A DNA stretch of 17,756 nt, taken from contig QGVC01000031.1 of the NCBI GenBank assembly GCA_003242645.1, positions 1 through 17,756 of the forward strand. The letters run 5' to 3'. Position 1 is the first letter of the stretch; the number at the start of each line of letters is the position of its first letter. Position numbers and translations under genes: made by a program. The stretch is from Pseudomonadota bacterium (GTDB lineage Bacteria > Pseudomonadota > Alphaproteobacteria > Rhizobiales > Hyphomicrobiaceae). The notes below the pieces were generated by a model that saw only the letters and a list, made by a program, of their open reading frames with translations, ran no database searches and was not told the origin of the DNA. This document shows positions 1 to 6,798 of the stretch, piece by piece.

Positions 1-84
1 CTAGAATTTTAACTTTTCTCTTTTTCGGGAGCTTCAAATTTTTTTAAGAGATCTTGCACACACTCTCTCGTTGTAACCTAATTA
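1..84. other. A/T-rich gene-free left edge
   Basis: This A/T-rich stretch lies downstream of the minus-strand formyltransferase stop codon. I see no convincing gene, RNA or terminator hairpin in it. A short minus-strand open frame without a good start crosses it, which could be a fragment of whatever lies to the left, but nothing in it is recognisable. Confidence 0.4.
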
Positions 85-897
85 TTATTCGATGTGCCAA
101 AGTCGAACGAGCGCGTCAATGCACTGCACATCCGTATAACCCTGGCCTAACGCAACAGGCCCAAGCCTCAGACCGCTTCGTCGCTCAATTAGGGTCGCAC
201 GCTTAACAGGCCGTCCTTGGAACGAGGCAAACTGATAAACCGGGAAATAATAGGCGCGCACGAATCTGTCGATCTGCTGCCAAGTCATTTTCGTGGATAG
301 TTCGGCCTTCGACGGGTCTATATACATGCGACCACAATACGTAGAGCCTTTAGTGTCTTGAGATGTATAAACAATATCGCCGCTCAGTATTGTGCGTATA
401 TTTCGTTGAAAAAGTTCGATTCCCCTCTCGATATACTTTTGGTACAGAGAAAACGCTGTCTCATCAGCATCAATTTCAAATAGCTTCTGATCTATAATAG
501 GCCCAGTGTCGATCCCATCGTCTATGACATGCAGTGTCACTCCGGTATATCTATCGCCATTTAGAATGGGCAAAATGGAAGTTCAACATCCTTTGTAGGC
601 AGGCAATGCTGAGAAATGCCCATTTAGCATGAGCCGTGAGCGGAATTCATTTGATCTAACTATTTTATCGTATTCTAGCGAAATAAATATGCCATCGAGT
701 TGCTTCGCATGCTCAACGGGTACTACCGGCACACCCCGGCTTATCGCCGCTTTACGAAATGATGGTTGCCAAGTATCAATACCTTGATCAGACGCGACAG
801 GAATAGCCGTTATTTCTCTAGGAGATGCAATTTTCTGATCGATTACATAAAATAGACACTCGACAGCAAGCCTAGTTTTCCCTGCCAGAATCAGCAC
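85..897 (-). pseudogene. Sugar N-formyltransferase, interrupted by one in-frame TGA
   Basis: Enzymes of this family transfer a formyl group from N10-formyltetrahydrofolate to the amino group of a nucleotide-linked amino sugar used in O-antigen or other surface glycans. One reading frame of 270 codons runs from a GTG at 897 (AAGGAA at 908-913, 10-nt spacer) to TAA at 85-87. The Rossmann N-terminus begins VLILAGKTRLAVE and carries GIDTWQPS at 39-46, typical of sugar formyltransferases. The catalytic residues of the formyltransferase fold are present: N92 and H94 in NGHFSALPAYKG, and D130 in DDGIDTG. The C-terminal part has RAYYFPVYQ, as in the WlaRD/VioF type. Codon 105 (583-585) is TGA, exactly where relatives carry an aromatic residue (YKGC-x-TS), and the frame is the same on both sides. 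Length fits the family, so this is a single nonsense change, a base-call error or readthrough. The locus is A/T-richer than the genes to the right. The sugar substrate is unknown. Confidence 0.8.
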
Positions 898-1087
898 CGC
901 GAACTAATTCCTTACATAAGAACGAACAAGTTTGCAGCTCCCGCACTCGTTAGTCCGACATCTTCTTTCATCGTGGCCGAGTGCATTCTCCAAGTCTTCA
1001 AGGTTAGAACTTCTTGGTCAAGCGTGAAAGCAAATCAATGATGCCCTGGGAGAGCACTCAGCAAGGGCCCTGATACTTCATTGAAGA
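898..1087. other. Intergenic region with possible remnant of the DUF4411 N-terminus
   Basis: This stretch separates two divergently oriented broken genes. In the last 50 nt (about 1077-1127) another plus-strand frame reads YFIEEWQLEFSEISNAEY before a stop. That could be a decayed, frameshifted piece of the missing DUF4411 N-terminus, but the similarity is weak. No tRNA or terminator was found here. Confidence 0.3.
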
Positions 1088-1495
1088 GTGGCAACTGGAG
1101 TTCAGCGAAATAAGCAACGCAGAGTATTGAAAAAGGTTCTTTCTACTCGCGAGGTCCTGCGCGAAATTGAAGATGGATCGCTAGAGGCGCTCCACAACTG
1201 GGCCAAAGCAAATAGGCATATTTTTCCCGAGCCGACGGTTGATGAGGCGCAGTTTGTTGCAAAGATATACTCGGTGCCCCATTTTCAGAATAATATTGAA
1301 AAACGAAAATTATTGCGAGGAGGACGGGTGGCAGACCCGTTCGTTATCGCTCGGGCCGCGATATCTGGAGGTGCAGTCGTAACAATGGAGACATTTAAGC
1401 CCAATGCATCTGATATCCCGAATATATGCAGGCATTTCAAAATCCCTTGCCTAACACTCAAAGAATTTATGCGCTCCGAGGGCTGGTCATTTTGA
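1088..1495 (+). pseudogene. DUF4411 PIN-like toxin, N-terminally truncated
   Basis: DUF4411 proteins are PIN-like predicted RNases, usually the toxin of a toxin-antitoxin pair or part of a defence island. The C-terminal two thirds is recognisable: STREVLREIEDG at about 19-30 (with the family's acidic residue), ADPFVIARAA at 82-91, VVTMET at about 97-102, then IPNICRHFKIPCLTLKEFM. Family members are roughly 155-170 aa and begin with a strand carrying the first catalytic Asp (D-T/S-S/N). Here the frame opens at GTG 1088 with a Lys/Arg-rich segment unlike the family, no catalytic Asp and no clear ribosome binding site. The gene is therefore read as decapitated, possibly by a frameshift near 1127-1135. 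No antitoxin (XRE or ImmA/IrrE) gene is beside it. It may still yield a short protein, but nuclease activity is unlikely. Confidence 0.6.
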
Positions 1496-1533
1496 ACAGA
1501 CGATAGATGAGCTATGACCAGCGACTATCTTCC

Positions 1534-1857
1534 TTACAACCCCAACTCCCACGTCTCCCCCACCAGATCCTTCCCGAAGCTGCGGTGCGACTCAGCACGG
1601 ACCAGCTTGAAGCCGACGGACTGATTAATCTTGCGCGCGCGCGTCAGGACGTCGTCGGCCCAAAGCTCCATGCGCCCGTAGCCCACCGCGCGCGCATGAG
1701 CGATGCACTCCTTCACCGAACGGCGGCCGATACCGCGGCCGCGTGCGTCCGGCTCAACGTAGAGAAGCCTCAGCTTGGCGAACTCGTCGGTCTTCTTGAC
1801 CAGAAAAACTGAGCCGACGATGCGGCCGTCCAGTTCAGCAATCCACGCGCGCTCCTT
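1534..1857 (-). pseudogene. GNAT acetyltransferase domain, C-terminal fragment of a MarR/GNAT-type protein
   Basis: The reading frame from KERAWIAELDG to the terminal VGETWELGL is a near-complete GNAT core. It has strand beta4 KLRLLYVEPDARG, the acetyl-CoA pyrophosphate loop RGRGIGRR, helix VKECIAHARAVGYGRMELW, and the end GFKLVRAESHRSFGKDLVGETWEL. The last motif is typical of bifunctional MarR-HTH/GNAT regulators of alphaproteobacteria. In those proteins some 200 residues, including the winged helix, precede this point. Here the sequence upstream of codon 1855-1857 switches to a TauE/SafE gene read in another frame, so the N-terminus has been lost. The longer open frame to 2058 is formed by out-of-frame exporter sequence and is not a real protein N-terminus. 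No start or ribosome binding site serves the GNAT part. Confidence 0.75.
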
Positions 1858-2276
1858 GGGATGACGAAAACACCAGTGGCCGCAGTGATGAGCCCGGTTA
1901 TTCCGCCTGATAGCGGCCCAAGCACGGGCTCGCGCTCCTTGGAGATGGAAAATCTGACGTTGGTCAGTCCGATCGCGGAATAAATAATCAGTGCAAGTCC
2001 GAGTAAAGCCGTGCCGTATTTTGCGGAGGCACCGGTCATCAGACCCGCGCCAGCCCATGTGCCGAGGCAGTCAGCCACCGTCATCGGCCATAATCGGCGG
2101 ACGATCGCGGGCAGCGACGGTCCGCCGACCATTTGCCAGACATTCGTCAGAAGCGAGGGAACGATCAGCAGGGCCGCGGCCTCGACCGGCGGCATGACGA
2201 TTGCGAGAAGCCCCATCGAGATGGTCGGCAACCCCATCCCGATGACGCCCTTGATAAAGCCCGCGAGCGCGAACAC
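1857..2276 (-). pseudogene. TauE/SafE-family membrane exporter, C-terminally truncated
   Basis: TauE/SafE (DUF81) proteins are about 250-aa inner-membrane carriers proposed to export sulfite, sulfoacetate or other organic anions. The frame from GTG 2276 reads FALAGFIKGVIGMGLPT, then MGLLAIVMPPVEAAALLIVP, TNVWQMVGG, and a second repeat ending in GLITAATGVFVIP at about 128-140. These are hallmark segments of the first four or so helices. After VFVIP the frame runs into RSARGLLNWT, which is GNAT sequence in the wrong frame, so about 110 C-terminal residues are missing. The start is uncertain: the frame stays open upstream to about 2388 with no good start codon, and relatives have roughly 10 more residues before FALAGF. 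The gene lies downstream of the CoA lyase gene on the same strand, so it may once have belonged to that transcription unit. Confidence 0.75.
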
Positions 2277-2458
2277 GAGCCCGATGAACCCGTCCCATCC
2301 AGCATGGCCGCGAGCATGCTGCGTCAGCGGGCAGAGAGCAACCGCGATATTCAGGCCAGCACTTGATTTATGGCACCGGCGACTTGGCTAACACGCAAAA
2401 CGTGCTGGCAAACGGTCGCGCTTGCTCAAGCTCCTCCAACCAGAGAAACCGGCTGTTC

Positions 2459-3340
2459 TTACTCGCCACTCGCCAGCCCTGCCCTCGCCAGCACACGCTC
2501 GGCGCGGGTCAGATGCGGGCGGTCGTACATCCGGCCGTTGAGTGAAATGACGCCAGCGCCGGGAGAAGCAGCAAACATGGCGACGATATCGCGCGCATGA
2601 TCGATCTCGCGCTGGCTCGGTGTGAACGCGGCGTTGATAATGGGGACTTGATCCGGATGGATCGCGAGCTTGCCGGTGAACCCGTCGCGAGCCGCAGCAG
2701 CCGCTTCCGCCCGCAGGCCATCGAGGTCGCGGAAGTCGATGAATACGGTGTCGATCGGCTGCACGCCGGCAGAAACTGCTGTGAACAGGCAGAGATCGCG
2801 CGCGAGGCGATACGGGGAGGTCAGCGCGCCGTTCGGCTCGCGCGTGGCGGTCGAGCCAACCTCGGCCGACAAATCCTCCGCTCCCCAGGTGAGCCCTTCC
2901 AAGCGGCTGCTCGATCCGACGAAGCTCGCCATGTTCAAGACGCAGATCGGCACCTCGGTCGCGATGGCAACAATGCGGGTGGAGCCCTGCTTCAAACCGG
3001 CCCTTTCCTCGGCGTGATCGAGCGCCAGCGACAGGCGGTGCACATCCTCGCCCGAGCGCGGCTTCGGCAGGATGATACCGTCCGGTCCCGCAGGCATGAC
3101 GCCTTCGAGATCAGCGCTCCAAAAATCAGTCGTCAGCGCGTTGATGCGAACGTAAAGGCGCGGCCGCTTCTCCTGCCCTTTGGCCGAGGCGATGAAATCC
3201 CGAGTCATCGCTCGCGCCTCCTCCTTGCGGTCGAGCGCGACCGAGTCCTCCAGGTCGAGGATGAGCGCATCGGCGCCCGAGGACATCGCTTTCGCGATTT
3301 TGCGATCGCTGTCGCCAGGTACGAAGAGAAGTGAACGCAT
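2459..3340 (-). CDS. CitE/HpcH-HpaI family CoA-ester lyase (malyl-/citramalyl-CoA lyase-like)
   Basis: This 293-aa TIM-barrel protein belongs to the CitE-like lyases that cleave or form (S)-malyl-CoA, beta-methylmalyl-CoA or citramalyl-CoA with Mg2+. Visible family features are RSLLFVPGDSDRK at 2-14, DLEDSV at 29-34, the CoA-phosphate-contacting region VRINAL at 64-69, the metal ligands E129 (ATEVP) and D156 (WGAEDLSAEVG), and AIHPDQV near residue 226. The length matches stand-alone lyases. The ATG at 3340 sits 3 nt after the stop of the upstream MaoC gene, with AAGGA about 10 nt ahead, so the two are translationally linked. The pairing suggests consecutive hydration and cleavage of a branched unsaturated C5-dicarboxyl-CoA such as mesaconyl- or itaconyl-CoA. 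The exact substrate cannot be read from sequence; (3S)-malyl-CoA thioesterase activity is the main alternative. Confidence 0.85.
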   Translation of the reverse strand: MRSLLFVPGDSDRKIAKAMSSGADALILDLEDSVALDRKEEARAMTRDFIASAKGQEKRPRLYVRINALTTDFWSADLEGVMPAGPDGIILPKPRSGEDVHRLSLALDHAEERAGLKQGSTRIVAIATEVPICVLNMASFVGSSSRLEGLTWGAEDLSAEVGSTATREPNGALTSPYRLARDLCLFTAVSAGVQPIDTVFIDFRDLDGLRAEAAAAARDGFTGKLAIHPDQVPIINAAFTPSQREIDHARDIVAMFAASPGAGVISLNGRMYDRPHLTRAERVLARAGLASGE

Positions 3341-3343
3341 GGA

Positions 3344-3802
3344 TCAGTTATCCTTGGGTTTCTTGCGCATGAAGGCTTGGCGGCGGCACTCGGCCACCAG
3401 TTCGCCGTGCTGGTTGTAAGCACGGTGATGAAACTCGACGATGCCGGCGTCCGGACGCGAGCGGCTTTCGCGCTTGCTGACAACCTCCGTCTTTACGCGA
3501 ATCGTATCGCCGTGGAACACGGGCTTGCCGAATTTCACGTCGGTCATGCCGAGATTGGCGATCGTCGTGCCGAGCGTCGTATCTGACACCGAAATGCCGA
3601 TCATCAATCCCAGCGTGAAAAGGCTGTTCACGAGCGGCCTGCCCCACTCGGTCTGCGCGGCGAAGGCATGATCGATGTGCAGCGGCTGGGGATTGAGCGT
3701 GAGGCAGGAGAAGAGCATGTTGTCCATCTCCGTCACGGTCCGGCTGATGGCATGCTCGAAAACGTGGCCAACCTCGAACTCCTCGTAATAGAGACCCCGC
3801 AC
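3344..3802 (-). CDS. MaoC-family acyl-CoA hydratase (mesaconyl-CoA hydratase-like)
   Basis: This is a 152-aa single hot-dog-fold protein. It starts [16 protein letters not shown], the usual opening of MaoC dehydratases that act on dicarboxyl-CoA esters. The active-site segment [19 protein letters not shown] (37-55) replaces the classic SGDxNPLH of R-specific enoyl-CoA hydratases. The downstream blocks [21 protein letters not shown] and VFHGDTIRV are typical of MaoC proteins encoded beside CitE-like lyases. GTG at 3802 is preceded by GAAGGGAG with a 7-nt spacer. nadK ends 36 nt upstream and the lyase gene starts 3 nt downstream, so all three probably share a transcript. Its likely role is to hydrate mesaconyl-CoA or a related unsaturated acyl-CoA to give the substrate of the lyase. 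The family is certain; the substrate is inferred. Confidence 0.85.
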   Translation of the reverse strand: MRGLYYEEFEVGHVFEHAISRTVTEMDNMLFSCLTLNPQPLHIDHAFAAQTEWGRPLVNSLFTLGLMIGISVSDTTLGTTIANLGMTDVKFGKPVFHGDTIRVKTEVVSKRESRSRPDAGIVEFHHRAYNQHGELVAECRRQAFMRKKPKDN

Positions 3803-3838
3803 GGTGTTTCTCCCTTCAACTTAGGATGGATCGATCAG

Positions 3839-4621
3839 TCAATAACGAAACTGTTCGGACAAAATGCGCTCATCCAGGTTGTGGCCGGGATCGAACAGCA
3901 TGAAAAGATCAATGGACCGCTCTTCCTCGACAGCGACGGTGACCACGGAGCGAGTCTCCGAATGGTCGGCCACGGCACTGACTGGCCGCTTGTCCGGTTC
4001 TAGGACGTCGATCTGGATATGGGCGTCGTTGGGCAACAATGCGCCCCGCCAACGCCGCGGCCGGAACGGACTGATGGGCGTGAGAGCCAGCAGTGGTGCG
4101 TTGATCGGCAAAATCGGCCCGTGCGCCGATAGATTGTAAGCCGTCGACCCTGCGGGCGTTGCGACAAGTATCCCGTCGCAGATGAGCTCCTCAAGTCTCA
4201 CCTTGCCGTCGATAAGAATGCGCAGCTTGGCCGCCTGGTGCGTCTGCCGGAACAGCGACACCTCGTTGATTGCGAGGTCCTCGTGAAGATCGCCTTGAAT
4301 ATCGCGGGCCCGCATGAGGAGCGGGTGGATGCAGCTGATCTCGGCACCCTCGAGCCTCGCAATCAGGTCGTCCTCGCGATACTCGTTCATCAGGAACCCG
4401 ACCGATCCGCGGTTCATTCCATAGATGGGGATGCGGTCGTGCATGTGCCTGTGGAGCGTCTGCAGCATGAGGCCGTCGCCGCCCAGCGCGACGATGGCAT
4501 CAGCCGTCTCGGGCGGCACGTTGCCGTATTGTTTGGTTAGCCGCGCCAGCGCCTGCTGCGCTTCCGGATGGTCACTGGCGACGAAGGCGATCTTCTCGAA
4601 TTTTCGCTTGGGTTTTGGCAT
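3839..4621 (-). CDS. nadK: NAD kinase
   Basis: NAD kinase phosphorylates NAD+ to NADP+ in the cytosol using ATP or polyphosphate. The 260-aa protein has the invariant GGDG at 47-50, [10 protein letters not shown] at 69-78, the INEVSLFR substrate-binding block with N119-E120, and [18 protein letters not shown] at 149-166. The C-terminal half, with [13 protein letters not shown] and [15 protein letters not shown], closely follows the short NAD kinases of Hyphomicrobiales. The start is the ATG at 4619-4621. The divergent cutA gene begins 59 nt away, so both promoters must lie in or overlap that short gap. Downstream on the same strand are the MaoC and lyase genes, 36 nt away. All family motifs are intact. 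Confidence 0.95.
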   Translation of the reverse strand: MPKPKRKFEKIAFVASDHPEAQQALARLTKQYGNVPPETADAIVALGGDGLMLQTLHRHMHDRIPIYGMNRGSVGFLMNEYREDDLIARLEGAEISCIHPLLMRARDIQGDLHEDLAINEVSLFRQTHQAAKLRILIDGKVRLEELICDGILVATPAGSTAYNLSAHGPILPINAPLLALTPISPFRPRRWRGALLPNDAHIQIDVLEPDKRPVSAVADHSETRSVVTVAVEEERSIDLFMLFDPGHNLDERILSEQFRY

Positions 4622-4680
4622 GCTGACCGCAATCGTCCAGTCCTATCCGGCTCCGCGCTGACCGATGGAGGCTCGCTCAA

Positions 4681-5025
4681 GTGCAGGAAAACGACAAGGC
4701 CGTTCTCATCTATTCGACCTACCCGACCATGGAAGCGGCCGAGCAGGCTGGCACACGGCTGGTAGACCAGGGGCTTGCCGCCTGTGTCAACATCTTGCCG
4801 GGCATGACATCCATTTACATTTGGCAAGGTGAACGGCAACGCGACAGCGAGGTCGTCATGGTGATCAAGACTCGCGCATCCCTCGCTGACGCTGTGATCG
4901 CCGAAGCGAAGAGCCAGCATCCTTACACCAATCCGGCGTTTCTGGTTCTGCCGGTGGAGTCCGGCGCGCCGGATTTCCTGCGCTGGATCATGGAGCAGAC
5001 GCGGCCGTCGGCAGAGGGCCGCTAG
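4681..5025 (+). CDS. cutA: CutA-family divalent cation tolerance protein
   Basis: This 114-aa protein has the CutA1 fold, a very stable trimer related to PII proteins. CutA was linked to copper tolerance in E. coli, but its role elsewhere is unclear. Family segments are YSTYPTMEAAEQAGTRLV at 11-28, GLAACVNILPGMTSIYIWQG at about 31-50, SEVVMVIKTR, and HPYTNPAFLVLPVESG with the usual terminal YL/FLRWI. The GTG start at 4681 has GGAGG 9 nt upstream. The gene is divergent from nadK and is followed after 32 nt by eda, so cutA and eda may be cotranscribed. Confidence 0.92.
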   Translation: MQENDKAVLIYSTYPTMEAAEQAGTRLVDQGLAACVNILPGMTSIYIWQGERQRDSEVVMVIKTRASLADAVIAEAKSQHPYTNPAFLVLPVESGAPDFLRWIMEQTRPSAEGR

Positions 5026-5057
5026 AGACGGTCCGACAGAGCGAACAAGGGTCACCA

Positions 5058-5705
5058 ATGCAGCATTTGCTCAACCCTCGCCTTGCCGAAGAGCTGCGCC
5101 GCGTGCCGGTCGTGCCTGTGCTCACAGTCGACGACGCCAAGCTGGCCGTCCCGTTGGCGCGGGCGCTCGTGGCAGGAGGCTTGCGAATCCTCGAGGTGAC
5201 TCTGCGTACGCAAGGCGCTCTGGAAGTCATTCGCCGCATCGTCCAGGAAGTGCCCGGTGTGGTGGTCGGTGCCGGAACAGTGCGCACGCCCGACCAGGGA
5301 CACAGCGCGATATCTGCCGGCGCGCGGTTCCTCGTCTCGCCTGGTATGACACCGCGGTTGGTGCAGTCTGCCGACGGGTGGTCGGTCCCTTTCCTTCCCG
5401 GCGCGGCCACGCCGTCGGAAGCGATGGCGCTGGCCGATCTCGGCTACCGGGCGCTGAAATTCTTCCCTGCCGAGCCACTGGGCGGAGTTGCGACGCTCAA
5501 AGCCTTGGCAGCTCCGCTGCCGGACGTTGTCTTTTGCCCGACCGGCGGCATCGGACCGGAAACGGCGCGCGATTACTTGGCCCTGCCAAATGTCGTGGCT
5601 GTGGGCGGCTCGTGGGTGGCGCCGGCAGCAGCCATTGCCAAAGAGGATTGGGACACCATTACGAGATTGGCCCGCGAAGCAGCCGCCCTCGGAATAAAGA
5701 GCTGA
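5058..5705 (+). CDS. eda: 2-dehydro-3-deoxy-6-phosphogluconate (KDPG) aldolase
   Basis: KDPG aldolase splits KDPG into pyruvate and glyceraldehyde 3-phosphate, the last step of the Entner-Doudoroff route. The 215-aa TIM barrel shows the catalytic glutamate E46 in LEVTLRT, GAGTV at 71-75, the phosphate-contact segment LVSPGMTP, and the Schiff-base lysine K134 in LKFFPAEPLGG. CPTGGI near the C-terminus is the other conserved block. The ATG at 5058 is preceded by AAGGG with a 6-nt spacer. It converges with kdgK, whose stop codon lies only 2 nt beyond this stop. KdgK makes the substrate of this enzyme. Residues of the active site are complete, so it should be functional; a KHG or 2-keto-3-deoxy-6-phosphogalactonate activity is possible within the family. 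Confidence 0.93.
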   Translation: MQHLLNPRLAEELRRVPVVPVLTVDDAKLAVPLARALVAGGLRILEVTLRTQGALEVIRRIVQEVPGVVVGAGTVRTPDQGHSAISAGARFLVSPGMTPRLVQSADGWSVPFLPGAATPSEAMALADLGYRALKFFPAEPLGGVATLKALAAPLPDVVFCPTGGIGPETARDYLALPNVVAVGGSWVAPAAAIAKEDWDTITRLAREAAALGIKS

Positions 5706-5720
5706 GGTTAATCGCTCAGC
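5701..5720. repeat. Inverted repeat spanning both stop codons of eda and kdgK
   Basis: GCTGAG at 5701-5706 and CTCAGC at 5715-5720 form a perfect 6-bp stem with an 8-nt loop. The eda TGA lies in the left arm and the kdgK TAA lies in the loop. There is no T tract on either side, so any role as a bidirectional terminator or transcript-end stabiliser is a guess. Confidence 0.35.
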
Positions 5721-6649
5721 ACTGCCGCTGTTGCCTCGGCTGGCACGATGGCGCCGCGATGCTGGATGACAATGGATGCCAGCCTGCTCCCCTGTCGAGC
5801 AGCATCGACGGAAGATGCACCAGCGCGCCGGGCGGCGAGATATCCGGCGTTGAACGAGTCCCCGGCGGCTGTCGTATCGACCACTCGAAGGCCCTTGTCA
5901 GCCGGAACGAGCTGCTCAACGCCTTCGGCGGCGACGAAAGCACCGCGCGAGCCGAGCTTGACGGCGACCTCCCGCACTCCAAGACCGCGCAATCGAGATA
6001 CGGTCGTTTGCTCGTCCGCATCTCCCCACAGTGCCCGCTCGTCCTCCAGCGTCGGCATCGCGATGTCCGCAATACGCCAGAAGCGCTCGAAGACCGATCG
6101 CGCCCGCTCGGGATTTTGCCCCCAGCCGCGCGGCCGGTAGTTGCTGTCCATCGCAACCAGCGCGCCCGCCTGTCGCGCCGCTTGAAGAGCCGCCGCAAAC
6201 CGCTCGAGCCCGCGCTCGCTGTAAAGCGACAGTGTGATGCCAGAGAAATACACCAGCGAGGCTTTCCGGAGCTCGTCCGCAATCCGCTCGGCGTCTGCCA
6301 GCTCGAACAGCTCCCGTGCGGGAGCCCGGTCGCGCCAGTACCAGAACGTCCGCTCTCCGTCCGGCGTTGTCTCGATCAGGTAAAGACCTGGAAGTCGCCC
6401 GGGAACGGTAACTATGAGATCAGTATCGACAGCCTCGCGTCTCGCTGTCTGAACAATCCCCGCGCTGTAGGGATCATCACCGACCGCCGTGGCGTAGGCG
6501 ACAGCTACGCCTGCCCTGGAAAGATAGACTGCCGTGTTGAAGGTATCGCCACCGTAGCCGAGGCCGAACCGCTGGTCGTCACCGCGGGCCAGCTCGACCA
6601 TGCACTCGCCGACACAGATCGCTCGACCACTTTTCCAGGGGAACGTCAT
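5708..6649 (-). CDS. kdgK: 2-keto-3-deoxygluconate kinase (PfkB/ribokinase family)
   Basis: KDG kinase phosphorylates 2-keto-3-deoxygluconate with ATP to give KDPG, the substrate of the aldolase encoded opposite it. The 313-aa protein carries the PfkB N-terminal signature with GYGGDTFNTAVYLSRAG at 31-47, the sugar-contact region around FWYWRDRAPAREL at 102-114, DSNYRPRGW at 168-176, and the C-terminal DTTAAGDSFNAGY (258-270). The last contains the anion hole and catalytic base D264. FWYWRDRAPA is characteristic of KDG kinases rather than fructokinases. The start is ATG 6649. It is divergent from ugd across a 149-nt gap and converges on eda. Specificity for KDG rather than a close sugar acid is inferred from motif and neighbour. 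Confidence 0.88.
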   Translation of the reverse strand: MTFPWKSGRAICVGECMVELARGDDQRFGLGYGGDTFNTAVYLSRAGVAVAYATAVGDDPYSAGIVQTARREAVDTDLIVTVPGRLPGLYLIETTPDGERTFWYWRDRAPARELFELADAERIADELRKASLVYFSGITLSLYSERGLERFAAALQAARQAGALVAMDSNYRPRGWGQNPERARSVFERFWRIADIAMPTLEDERALWGDADEQTTVSRLRGLGVREVAVKLGSRGAFVAAEGVEQLVPADKGLRVVDTTAAGDSFNAGYLAARRAGASSVDAARQGSRLASIVIQHRGAIVPAEATAAVLSD

Positions 6650-6798
6650 CCTTGATCCGCCAAACTGGTGACAGAAAGGACTACCTTAACAGACCTCCAT
6701 ATGGCCAGCTTGAACCCCTTCTGAATTTGGCATAGCCCGGAGCGGACTGCTGCTTCGGGGGCGGCAGTTGCTGCACAGCATATTCCGCGAGGTCAGCC
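6650..6798. promoter_or_regulatory. Divergent intergenic region between kdgK and ugd
   Basis: This 149-nt gap lies between two genes transcribed apart and must contain at least the ugd promoter. I see no convincing paired -35/-10 boxes or operator. The only clear signal is GAGG at 6789-6792, 6 nt before the TTG start of ugd. Confidence 0.35.

Noticed and set aside
583..585. TGA as a selenocysteine codon
   Set aside because: Formyltransferases have no known selenoproteins, relatives carry an aromatic residue here, and no SECIS-like hairpin is evident just downstream; a nonsense change or base-call error is simpler.
1507..1812. 101-codon plus-strand open frame
   Set aside because: Antisense to the GNAT fragment, which has clear family motifs.
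2597..3334. 245-codon plus-strand open frame
   Set aside because: Antisense shadow of the CitE-like lyase gene.
5378..6655. 425-codon plus-strand open frame across eda and kdgK
   Set aside because: It overlaps eda out of frame and is antisense to kdgK, both of which have complete catalytic motifs; no family resemblance.
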